A stretch of DNA of 64,000 nt from an uncultured Crocinitomix sp. (GTDB lineage: Bacteria > Bacteroidota > Bacteroidia > Flavobacteriales_D > Crocinitomicaceae), in contig CAKZON010000044.1 in the NCBI GenBank assembly GCA_937136425.1, positions 32,063 through 96,062 of the forward strand, in the 5' to 3' direction. Positions 1 through 8,835 of this stretch are shown piece after piece. Numbering within the stretch: the first letter of the stretch is position 1; the number at the start of each line of letters is the position of its first letter. Below the pieces are notes generated by a model. That model saw only the letters and a program-made list of their open reading frames with translations. It was not told the origin of the DNA and searched no databases. The translations under genes were made by a program, and so were the position numbers.

Positions 1-3000
1 TGTAATTACAGGAGGGGTTCCTGCAAATTATGGTGATTTAACAGGGGGTATTATCTCTATTACTACACGTGGGCCATCTGCTAAATACTTTGGTTCATTT
101 GAGGGGGTAACTTCTGGTTTTTACTTTAACGGACAAGATCCAATTGGGTATGACGGAAGAGTAATTGGTTTAGATAAATATGCTTACAACTTAGTTGAGG
201 GTATGATTTCTGGACCTTTATTAATGAAAAAAGATTCAAACGGTGTTGCTTCTAAACCAATTTTAGGATTTTTCCTTTCAGCTAACTATACAGATGTAGT
301 AGATGGAAGACCTTTAAGTAATGGTGGTGGTTACCGAATTAAGCAAGCAGTAAGAGATTCGTTACTGGCAAATCCTTTACGTCCAACAGGTGAAGGTACT
401 GGTGCGTATTATAATGCAGATTTCTTAAGGCATTCAACAGATCCAGCATTGTCTGATTTCGAGCAAGTGCCTTGGAGAATGAACGCAAGAGGAACTTCTT
501 TCTCAGCAGCAGGTAAAATTGATGTGAATGCTGGGCCAAACATTAACTTAACGTTTGGTGGTAATATGGCATATAACAATAGAAGTAACTATAGTTACAG
601 AAATTCATTATTCAATTTTGAAAACTTTGGAAAAGAAAGAGATATTGACTGGAGAGTATATGGTAGATTTACACAACGTTTTAATAATAACGAAGCAGGT
701 TCTTCTTCAAAAATTAAAAGTGCATTCTATTCATTAATGGTTGATTATTCTCAATCTCACAACAGACTTTGGGATGCAACACATGAAGATCGTTTGTTTA
801 ACTACGGTCACGTTGGTAAATTCGAAACGTTTAGAGAAACAACTTATGAGTTCAATACTAATAATGATAGTTTGATTCATAATGGTTTTAAAGATACTTT
901 GGTAAGATTTACTCCTTCTACTAATAACGCAGCTTTTGCTTCAATTACTGAGCAATACTTCGATATTTATGCAGGGAATCCAGTTGGTAACTATGAAAAC
1001 CTTTTCCAAATTGAGCAAGGTAACGCATTAAGAAACGGAGATGTTCCTCAAAGTGTTTACGGAATTTGGGATAACGTAGGTACTCCGTTCAACGGATACA
1101 GAGTTAGACAAAATGATCAATTCCGTATTACTGGTTCAGGTACTGTTAACTTGAATGATCACGCTATCTCATTAGGATTTGAGTATGAGCAAAGATGGGA
1201 TAGACAGTTTTCTTCAGGAAGAAGAGGGCCTATTGGACTTTGGACAATTGCTCGTCAGTACATGAATAGCCACATTTTGGAGTTAGATAAAAGTAAAGCT
1301 TCATTTGATTATTATGGAACTTTCCCAAGAATCACTTATGAGCGTTTGAATGCTGCAGAAGGTGAGTTTAGCGGACAAGAAAATGATGATGCACAGTATT
1401 TCTTTGATTATAACGTGAGAAGAAAATTAATTGAAAATGGTTGGGACATTGAAACTGATGGAACTGATTATATCGATATTGATGCATTAGATCCGGATTT
1501 CTTTACATTAGACATGTTTAGTGCTGATGAATTATTGAACTCAGGAAATAACTACTTTACTTGGTATGGTTATGACCACACTGGAGAAAAAGTTCGTGGT
1601 AACACGGATATCAACAAATACTTTAACGAGTTTAACAGTGATAAAAACTACGCAAGAACAATTGGTGCTTTCCAACCAATCTATATGTCAGGTTATTTAA
1701 TGGACAAGTTTGCTTTTGATGATATTATCTTCAACGTTGGTTTACGTGTAGATGTATTTGATGCTAACCAACCAGTGTTAAAAGATAAATACTTGTTGTA
1801 TGAAGCTAAAACAGCACAAGAAGTTTCTGAATTTGACAATGGTACATTAATCGAACACCCAGAAAACATTGGAGACGATTACGTAGTGTATGTTAATGAT
1901 GTTGATAACCCAACTTCAATTAACGGATATAGAAATGGAGATACTTGGTATGATGCTAGTGGTGTTGAGGTTTCAGATCCAACAGTATTAGAAGGAAGTA
2001 AAGGTATTGCTCCTTGGTTACAAGATAACACATTGACTTCTCCAACTGCTGATGCATTTGAAGATTACAAACCGCAAATTAACGTTATGCCAAGGGTTGC
2101 ATTTTCATTCCCTATCTCGGATGAAGCGTCTTTCTTTGCTCACTATGATATCTTAACTAAGCGACCTACAACTGGAAACAGATTCGATCCTATTGAATAC
2201 CAATTCTTACAAGATCGTAACGTAATCATCAACAACCCGAACTTAAAGCCGGAAAAAACAATTGATTACGAATTAGGTTTCCAACAAGTATTAACTAAAA
2301 CTTCATCTTTAAAGATTTCAGCGTTCTACAAAGAGCAAAGAGATCAGGTGCAGTTAGTAAATGTTTTCTCTGCATATCCTAATACATACCGTTCATATGG
2401 AAACAGAGATTTCGGTACAGTGAAAGGATTAACTGTTGCATACGACTTAAGAAGAACAGGAAATGTTAGAATGACTGCTTCTTATACACTACAATTTGCA
2501 AATGGTACTGGTTCTGATGCGAACTCAGCGTTAACTTTGGTTAACTCAGGTGAGCCTAACTTAAGAACTATCTTCCCATACAACTACGATCAAAGACACG
2601 GATTTAATATTGTGTTTGATTACAGATATGGTGATGGTAAAGATTACAATGGACCAGTTATCGGAGACTTTGGAGTGTTAGAGAATACAGGTTTAAATAT
2701 TGTAACTCAAATTGGTTCAGGAACTCCTTATTCAGGATATAAGCAAGCAGCTGGTGAAGCATTATTAACTGCAGGTAGTTCTCAATTAGAAGGTTCTTTG
2801 AACGGATCAAGAAAGCCTTGGCAATATAGAGTTGATTTGCAGTTAGACAGAAACTTTATGTTAGAGTTTGGGGATGATGAAAACAAAAAGAAGTCAGCTT
2901 ACTTGAATGTTTACGTACGTGTTACAAATATATTTAACATTGTTAATGTATTAAACGTGTACAGAGCAACTGGAAATCCTAATGATGATGGTTATTTGGC

Positions 3001-3139
3001 AGCATCTCAATTCCAATCATCAATCCAAAATCAATTGGATGAGCAATCTTTCAGAGATTACTACGCGTTGAAGGTTCAAAATCCGTTCAACTACGGAATT
3101 CCTAGAACGATTAGATTAGGTGTTAAATTTGACTTTTAA
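1..3139 (+). CDS. TonB-dependent receptor, 5' end outside the window
   Basis: The reading frame is open from base 2, so the gene begins before the window; 1045 residues are visible. The first visible residues (VITGGVPANYGDLTGG followed by ISITTRGPS) are the end of a TonB-receptor plug domain. The rest is a long beta-barrel with alternating aromatic residues, a late NPNLKPEKTIDYELGF segment typical of the family, and a terminal phenylalanine (KFDF) as expected for an outer-membrane barrel recognised by the BAM machinery. It imports or displays an unknown ligand in the outer membrane using TonB energy. It is 33 bases upstream of a large secreted protein and probably co-transcribed with it and with a PorV-like barrel. 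Codon use is strongly biased toward AAC, TTC and TAC, suggesting high expression. The internal ATG at 203 is not the true start. Confidence 0.93.
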   Translation, partial: VITGGVPANYGDLTGGIISITTRGPSAKYFGSFEGVTSGFYFNGQDPIGYDGRVIGLDKYAYNLVEGMISGPLLMKKDSNGVASKPILGFFLSANYTDVVDGRPLSNGGGYRIKQAVRDSLLANPLRPTGEGTGAYYNADFLRHSTDPALSDFEQVPWRMNARGTSFSAAGKIDVNAGPNINLTFGGNMAYNNRSNYSYRNSLFNFENFGKERDIDWRVYGRFTQRFNNNEAGSSSKIKSAFYSLMVDYSQSHNRLWDATHEDRLFNYGHVGKFETFRETTYEFNTNNDSLIHNGFKDTLVRFTPSTNNAAFASITEQYFDIYAGNPVGNYENLFQIEQGNALRNGDVPQSVYGIWDNVGTPFNGYRVRQNDQFRITGSGTVNLNDHAISLGFEYEQRWDRQFSSGRRGPIGLWTIARQYMNSHILELDKSKASFDYYGTFPRITYERLNAAEGEFSGQENDDAQYFFDYNVRRKLIENGWDIETDGTDYIDIDALDPDFFTLDMFSADELLNSGNNYFTWYGYDHTGEKVRGNTDINKYFNEFNSDKNYARTIGAFQPIYMSGYLMDKFAFDDIIFNVGLRVDVFDANQPVLKDKYLLYEAKTAQEVSEFDNGTLIEHPENIGDDYVVYVNDVDNPTSINGYRNGDTWYDASGVEVSDPTVLEGSKGIAPWLQDNTLTSPTADAFEDYKPQINVMPRVAFSFPISDEASFFAHYDILTKRPTTGNRFDPIEYQFLQDRNVIINNPNLKPEKTIDYELGFQQVLTKTSSLKISAFYKEQRDQVQLVNVFSAYPNTYRSYGNRDFGTVKGLTVAYDLRRTGNVRMTASYTLQFANGTGSDANSALTLVNSGEPNLRTIFPYNYDQRHGFNIVFDYRYGDGKDYNGPVIGDFGVLENTGLNIVTQIGSGTPYSGYKQAAGEALLTAGSSQLEGSLNGSRKPWQYRVDLQLDRNFMLEFGDDENKKKSAYLNVYVRVTNIFNIVNVLNVYRATGNPNDDGYLAASQFQSSIQNQLDEQSFRDYYALKVQNPFNYGIPRTIRLGVKFDF

Positions 3140-3172
3140 TAAGTTTAAACGGAGAAGTTTAATAAAGAAATT

Positions 3173-6100
3173 ATGAAGAAGCTATTATTAAGTATTTTAG
3201 TGTTGGGGCTTGCGAATGTGATGTATGCCTACAAATTGGAGGGGCATCTCGGACCAAGAGTGGACTCTGAATCTGAATCGCGTGCAGCTGGTTGTTCACC
3301 TGCAAACGAAAAGATTTTCATGGAGTTCAACAATATTAGGGCTCTTGTTGAAACTGGGGGGTCTCTTTGGCAAGACCGTTCTAACGGACGTTCGTCTTAC
3401 GAGTATCCAAAAAACAGTAATAATCATGTAATCTATTCAGGAGCACTTTGGATGGGTGGTGAGGATATCAATGGTCAGTTAAAATTGGCTGCTCATATGT
3501 TCCGCCAAGGAAATGATTTTTGGCCTGGACCTTTAGGAGATTTAATTGAAGGAACGGGTAACTTTAATCCATTTATTCCTCAAAATGCAGATGCAACATT
3601 AGTAAGAGATTACGGTGCAGCTGAGATTTTCACAGGACAGTGTACTGAGTATGATCGATTCTATTCTATTAAGAAGAGTGAAGTTCTTCAGTTTATTGCG
3701 TGGTGGAATTGTACTAACGGAGTAACTGATCCTGAAGATTGTGAAGGAATAGTATTGGACAGTGAATTAGAAGATAAGATCAAAAATTGGCCAGCACACG
3801 GTGATGAGTCTTTAGGTCAAGATTTTTATTTAGCTCCTTTCTATGATAATGCAAAAGAAGGTGAAACGCCTAATGGAATTTATGATCCAATCAATGATGG
3901 TGATTATCCTTGGTATGATGTTGAAGAAGAAATTGATTGTAGAAATGACAGACGAGTAACGTTATTTGGTGATGAAACTCACTGGTGGGTATTTAATGAT
4001 AAAGGAAATATTCATACAGAGTCAGGTGGAGATCCAATTGGTATGGAGATTCGTGCACAAGCGTTCTCTTTCGCTACTGATGATGAAATCAATGACATGA
4101 CTTTCTATAACTATGAGTTAATCAATAGAGGTACTCAAACATTGTATGAAACTTATTTCGGACAATGGGTAGATGCAGATATAGGATACGGGTTAAATGA
4201 TGATGATTATATCGGATGTGATGTTGCTAGAGGTTTAGGATACTGTTATAACGGTGACTTGAATGATGAAGGTGGAGGAAATCAACCAGGTTATGGAGCT
4301 AACCCTCCTGCTGTTGGGGTTGACTTTTTTGAAGGACCTTATTTAGATAACGATAATATTGATAACCCTATTTATAGAGCGGAAGCTGAAGGTGATTTAC
4401 CAGCGGTTTTATTACCTGAAGTTTATGCAAATGACGGAATTCCATACCCAGGGTTAGGAATTGGATACGGTGATGGTGTTGTAGATAATGAGCGATTTGG
4501 TATGCAACGTTTTGTTTATCACGAACGTGATCCAGGTGCTTATGGAGATCCAAGTTCTGCAGCAGATTTTTATAACTACTTAAGAGGTATCTGGAAAAAT
4601 GGATTGAATATGCAATTTGGTGGTAACGGAAACACAAGTGGTTCTGGTGTACCAACGAAGTTTATGTATCCAGATGATTCGGATCCATTAGGATGGGGTA
4701 CTTACCCAAGTCCATTACCATCAACTGACCCATGGTCTGAGATTAGTGTTGGAAATCCTAAAGGAGATAGAAGATTCTTACAATCTGCTGGACCTTTCAT
4801 TTTACGTCCGGGTGCTGTGAATAACATTACAGTTGGTGTAGTAATTGGTCAAAGTAGTGAGTCTGATTTAGAGGCACCACTTAGAGCATTAAAAACTGCT
4901 GATACAAAAGCACAAGCTTTATTTGATAACTGTTTCGAATTAGTTGAGCCGCCATTGGCACCAGTATTAACTATCCAAGAAATGGAGAATGAATTAATTC
5001 TTTTCTTAACAGATCCACCAATTGCTGAAGCTCTTGAACTTTACGAAGAAGAAGATAACATTAATATCATTACTCCGGATGAGTTATTAGCAATGGGTAT
5101 CGTTTATGATAACGTTTATCGTTTTGAAGGATTCCAAATTTATCAAATGGTTGATGACTTAGCTTCTATTACTGATATTGGAGATTTAGAGTATGCTCGT
5201 TTAGTAGCACAGTCTGATTTAGAGAACGGTATTGGAAAATTAGTTAACTATACATATGACGAAGAATTGGATATTTCAATTCCTGCAGTAATGGTTGAGC
5301 CAGCTGGAGAATTTGATTTAGATGGTGGTTTACGTCGTTCATTCAAAGTAACTGAAGATTTATTCGCTACTGGTGACAGAACTTTAGTTAACCATAAGAA
5401 ATATTACTATTTAGCAGTGTCTTACGCTTATAACCAATATAAAGAGTATGATCCAAATGATCCAACTTTATTAGATGGTCAAAAAGTTCCTTACTTGCGT
5501 TCAAGAATTTCTGCAACAGGTTCTGGTATTGAGTCTGTAGTTGGTATCCCTCACGATCCATCTCCAGAGGCTGATGGTAGAATATTCACTACATCTTATG
5601 GTTTCCAACCTGAAATTACTCAAATTGAAGGTGAAGGTAACGGAGGAGCATTCTTAGAATTAACTTCTGGGTCTGTAACTGATATCTTAGCTAATAACAG
5701 TATTGATCATCCAACTTACCAAAGTGGAGCAGGTCCAGTTGATATTAAAGTTATTGATCCGTTAAATGTTGAAGGTGGTGATTATACATTGATTTTTGAA
5801 AATGATTCTTCTGAAGTTGATGAGACAACTTGGAAATTAGTACAAAATGTCGGTGGTGTAACGGATACAGTATTCTCTGATGCAGCGATTAGTGTTGTAA
5901 GAGAGCAATTGATTTTAGATTGGGGTATTTCAGTACAAATTAACCAACAGTATTATACTAATGCTGGTGTAAATGCTTATACTGAGCCAATTGGAGCAAC
6001 AATGACTTTTTCAGATTCTTCGAAAATTTGGTTAGGTGGTGTACAAGATAATGACGCATTCTACCCAAGTAACTGGATTCGTGTAGGTAATAGTGAAGAG

Positions 6101-7354
6101 GCTAATAACCATGCAACTGAACCTAACCCTGATTGTGTTGCTGATAACTGGATTTATCAACCTTGTCACTATGATGATGGTGGATTGGATGCAACTGATC
6201 AGTTATATGAGCAATTATTAGATGGTACTATTGCACCGTTCAAATTTGTAGCTAAAGCGCCTTACGGTAGTCCATTCGGATTCCCTGGAGAAAATACAAG
6301 TACTCCTTGGTATGAAACAAACACGTCATGGTTTAGTTCTGCTTCTGCTGTTCAAAACCAAATTAGAATGTCTGACTTGCACAGTATTGACATCATTATA
6401 ACTGATGACCAATCAAAATGGACAAGATGTCCAGTGTTGGAAATCAATAATATTGAAGTTCAAACAGAGCACGGTGATGATGTAATTACAGCAAGATCTG
6501 ATCAATCTGTTGGAAAAGATGGACAACCAGATGGTACAGGTACTGGAATGGGATGGTTCCCTGGATATGCGATTGACGTAATCACAGGTACTAGATTGAA
6601 CATGGCATTCTCAGAAAACTCATGGTTAGGCGGAGATAATGGAGATGATATGATCTGGAATCCTACTTCAAGCATGATTGACAATGCTGGAGCGCCATTA
6701 TTCGGAGGAATGCATTATATCTATGTATTTAACGAAGATGCAAATGTTTATGATCAAGGAACATGGTTGAAAGAGCACTTTGATGATGAGTCAAACTCTA
6801 GCTACTTAGAACTTTGGAAAACTTGTGCTTGGGTTATGGAGCCTATGTTAGTGCCAGGTCAAGAGTTGTTATCTTCTGATGTTAAGATTAGTGCTCGTGT
6901 TAAAAAGCCTTATGAAGAGCGTGAAGTGAATGGTGAAAATGAAGGATTCCCTTTATACCAATTCAGTTTCGATAATCCTTCTGTTGTTGGTGACGGAGAT
7001 CGTTTAACTTCGGTATTAGATAACATTAATATTGTACCGAATCCTTACTATGCATATAGTGAGTATGAAACAGGAAAACGTGATAACCGAGTTAAGGTTA
7101 CTAATCTTCCAGAAAGATGTGAAGTAACAATCTTTAACATGCAAGGTGCATTGGTTAGAAATTACGTGAAAGATGATCCATTGACTTCAGTTGATTGGGA
7201 TTTGAAAAATCACAAAGGAATTCCAATTGCAGGTGGATTATACATTGTGCACATTAAGATTGATATTCCAGATGAGAATGGGAATGTTGTTGAGCACGAA
7301 AAGATCCTTAAGTGGTATGGTGTTCTAAGACAACCAGACTTAGATAACTTGTAA
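3173..7354 (+). CDS. Large secreted protein with T9SS-like C-terminal domain (copy 1)
   Basis: This 1393-residue protein starts with a clear signal peptide (MKKLLLSILVLGLANVMYA), so it crosses the inner membrane by Sec. The body is acidic and rich in Asn, Asp and aromatic residues, with no enzyme motif that I recognise. The last ~100 residues hold VPNPYYAYSEYE, a beta-sandwich with FNMQG, and GGLYIVHIKI, like the FlgD/T9SS-type C-terminal sandwich, but continue about 30 residues further to end in QPDLDNL, unlike a standard type A signal. It lies between a TonB-dependent receptor and a PorV/PorQ-family protein; the latter family includes the T9SS shuttle, which supports surface delivery. A diverged full-length paralogue lies at 8836-13071. 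Function is unknown; a surface or sheath structural protein is an inference. Confidence 0.8.
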   Translation: MKKLLLSILVLGLANVMYAYKLEGHLGPRVDSESESRAAGCSPANEKIFMEFNNIRALVETGGSLWQDRSNGRSSYEYPKNSNNHVIYSGALWMGGEDINGQLKLAAHMFRQGNDFWPGPLGDLIEGTGNFNPFIPQNADATLVRDYGAAEIFTGQCTEYDRFYSIKKSEVLQFIAWWNCTNGVTDPEDCEGIVLDSELEDKIKNWPAHGDESLGQDFYLAPFYDNAKEGETPNGIYDPINDGDYPWYDVEEEIDCRNDRRVTLFGDETHWWVFNDKGNIHTESGGDPIGMEIRAQAFSFATDDEINDMTFYNYELINRGTQTLYETYFGQWVDADIGYGLNDDDYIGCDVARGLGYCYNGDLNDEGGGNQPGYGANPPAVGVDFFEGPYLDNDNIDNPIYRAEAEGDLPAVLLPEVYANDGIPYPGLGIGYGDGVVDNERFGMQRFVYHERDPGAYGDPSSAADFYNYLRGIWKNGLNMQFGGNGNTSGSGVPTKFMYPDDSDPLGWGTYPSPLPSTDPWSEISVGNPKGDRRFLQSAGPFILRPGAVNNITVGVVIGQSSESDLEAPLRALKTADTKAQALFDNCFELVEPPLAPVLTIQEMENELILFLTDPPIAEALELYEEEDNINIITPDELLAMGIVYDNVYRFEGFQIYQMVDDLASITDIGDLEYARLVAQSDLENGIGKLVNYTYDEELDISIPAVMVEPAGEFDLDGGLRRSFKVTEDLFATGDRTLVNHKKYYYLAVSYAYNQYKEYDPNDPTLLDGQKVPYLRSRISATGSGIESVVGIPHDPSPEADGRIFTTSYGFQPEITQIEGEGNGGAFLELTSGSVTDILANNSIDHPTYQSGAGPVDIKVIDPLNVEGGDYTLIFENDSSEVDETTWKLVQNVGGVTDTVFSDAAISVVREQLILDWGISVQINQQYYTNAGVNAYTEPIGATMTFSDSSKIWLGGVQDNDAFYPSNWIRVGNSEEANNHATEPNPDCVADNWIYQPCHYDDGGLDATDQLYEQLLDGTIAPFKFVAKAPYGSPFGFPGENTSTPWYETNTSWFSSASAVQNQIRMSDLHSIDIIITDDQSKWTRCPVLEINNIEVQTEHGDDVITARSDQSVGKDGQPDGTGTGMGWFPGYAIDVITGTRLNMAFSENSWLGGDNGDDMIWNPTSSMIDNAGAPLFGGMHYIYVFNEDANVYDQGTWLKEHFDDESNSSYLELWKTCAWVMEPMLVPGQELLSSDVKISARVKKPYEEREVNGENEGFPLYQFSFDNPSVVGDGDRLTSVLDNINIVPNPYYAYSEYETGKRDNRVKVTNLPERCEVTIFNMQGALVRNYVKDDPLTSVDWDLKNHKGIPIAGGLYIVHIKIDIPDENGNVVEHEKILKWYGVLRQPDLDNL

Positions 7355-7389
7355 GAGACATTAAAGTATTAATTTGAAATTCATTGAAG

Positions 7390-8466
7390 ATGAAAGTAAA
7401 TAAATTAATTAAAAACACATTTTTAGCAGGTGTAGCACTCGGTTTGAGTAGTGCTGCCTTCGCTGGAAATGGTGATAGAGTTGGTTCGGCTGGAGCAACT
7501 GAATTATTAATCAATCCTTGGGCACGTAGTTCTGCATGGGGTGATGCAGGAGTATCTTGTGCAAACGGTATTGATGCCGTTTATACAAACATTGCTGGAC
7601 TTGCCTTTACAGATAAAACGCAAATTCGTTTTGATAGAACGAATTGGCTTGGTGGTGCAGGAATTAACATTAACTCAGCAGGTTTCGCTCAGCGAGTATC
7701 TGAAAGTAGTGTAATTTCAGTAACTGTTATGGCTATGACCTTTGGTGATATTGACATAACAACTGTTAACCTTCCAGAAGGAGGAATCGGAACTTTTTCA
7801 CCGACTTATTCAAACTTTAATGTTGGATATGCTCGTGAGTTCTCAAACTCTATTTATGGTGGAATTAACTTCAAAGTGATTTCTGAGTCAATTGCTGATT
7901 TGAAAGGTACTGGAGTTGCTGTTGATGCAGGAATTAGATATGTGACTGGAGAAGAAGATCAAATGAAGTTTGGTATTGCATTAAAAAATATTGGACCAAC
8001 AATGAGTTTCGGTGGTGATGGTTTAGGACAACAAGTTGAGTACCCAGGTACAGGAGACCTTGCTACGTTAGAGCAAAGATCAGCAACTTTTGAAATGCCT
8101 TCGTTGCTTTCAATAGGTGGGTCTTATGACTTTAACTTTACTGAAACAAACCAGTTAACTGTAGCTTTAGCGTTTTCAGCAAATTCATTTTCAAATGATC
8201 AGTTCCGTTTAGGAGCTAATTATGGAATGGAATTAGAAAAAGCTAGATTTAACTTAATGGCTGGTTATGTATACGAAGCTGGAATATTTCAATCAGACTT
8301 TGGATACACTGGACGTGTAACAGCGCTTAGTGGTTTAACTGCAGGTGTATCTGTTGATGCAATTGTTGGAAAAAGCAAAAGCATGTTAGGGATTCAATAT
8401 GGATTCCGTCTAGTTGATAATTTTGGTGACATCCATACAATTGGATTGTCGATAGAAATTTTATAA
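7390..8466 (+). CDS. PorV/PorQ-family outer-membrane protein
   Basis: The protein has 358 residues. The ATG at 7390 is preferred over the in-frame TTG at 7384, and gives a signal peptide ending SSAAFA. The mature start (VGSAGATELLINPWARSSAWGDAG followed by a conserved ...DAVYTNIAGLAF) matches the PorV/PorQ family, FadL-like barrels of the type IX secretion system. PorV binds the C-terminal signals of T9SS cargo at the outer membrane and passes them to the attachment machinery. The gene directly follows the large secreted protein at 3173-7354, 35 bases downstream, and precedes its paralogue, so a dedicated shuttle role for these two proteins is plausible but inferred. It could equally be a structural barrel of unknown role, as many paralogues in this family are uncharacterised. 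Confidence 0.82.
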   Translation: MKVNKLIKNTFLAGVALGLSSAAFAGNGDRVGSAGATELLINPWARSSAWGDAGVSCANGIDAVYTNIAGLAFTDKTQIRFDRTNWLGGAGININSAGFAQRVSESSVISVTVMAMTFGDIDITTVNLPEGGIGTFSPTYSNFNVGYAREFSNSIYGGINFKVISESIADLKGTGVAVDAGIRYVTGEEDQMKFGIALKNIGPTMSFGGDGLGQQVEYPGTGDLATLEQRSATFEMPSLLSIGGSYDFNFTETNQLTVALAFSANSFSNDQFRLGANYGMELEKARFNLMAGYVYEAGIFQSDFGYTGRVTALSGLTAGVSVDAIVGKSKSMLGIQYGFRLVDNFGDIHTIGLSIEIL

Positions 8467-8835
8467 AATATTACTTGTTCTGCCATCCTTACTGATGCGA
8501 AAGTGAGGATGGCTGAATAAGAGATTAAAGCAATCACCACCCCAAAAGTGGTCATTAACCCAAAAGTGCATTGAGCACAACTTCTGCTAGGATTAAACTA
8601 GCTCTCTCAACAGTAAGATTAGGTGTATTATCGACTTTTAATTGATTAGGATTAAAAGTATTCGTTGAATAAGCGAATCAATTGTGGAAATTGCGAAAAA
8701 TTCTTTCCAAATAACTTCTTTTTTCAATTATTATAATGCTCCTCTGCGATTTTATGGAGTAATGCTTTGGCGTTAATTCGCCCATTATCTAGGTGTACGT
8801 TCGACTTTTTATCTATTAACTAAAATTGAAAGGTT
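8467..8835. other. 369-base gap between PorV-like gene and second large secreted protein
   Basis: No gene is seen here. The gap holds a stable hairpin at 8482-8513 and two copies of CCCAAAAGTG at 8541-8550 and 8559-8568, 18 bases apart. The remaining 250 bases are AT-rich and probably carry the promoter of the gene at 8836; I found no exact TAnnTTTG box in them. The gap suggests that the second large paralogue is transcribed separately from the first three genes. Confidence 0.6.
8482..8513 (+). terminator. Probable terminator or processing hairpin after the PorV-like gene
   Basis: The arms 8482-8493 and 8502-8513 pair over 12 positions with one G-T wobble around the loop GATGCGAA. It begins 16 bases after the stop codon of the PorV-like gene. 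A T-tract is missing (TGAATAAGAG follows), so it may be an mRNA-stabilising 3' hairpin rather than a classical intrinsic terminator. Confidence 0.5.

Noticed and set aside
203..3139. TonB-dependent receptor starting at the internal ATG 203
   Set aside because: The frame is open to the left edge and residues before the ATG match the plug domain, so the gene starts outside the window.
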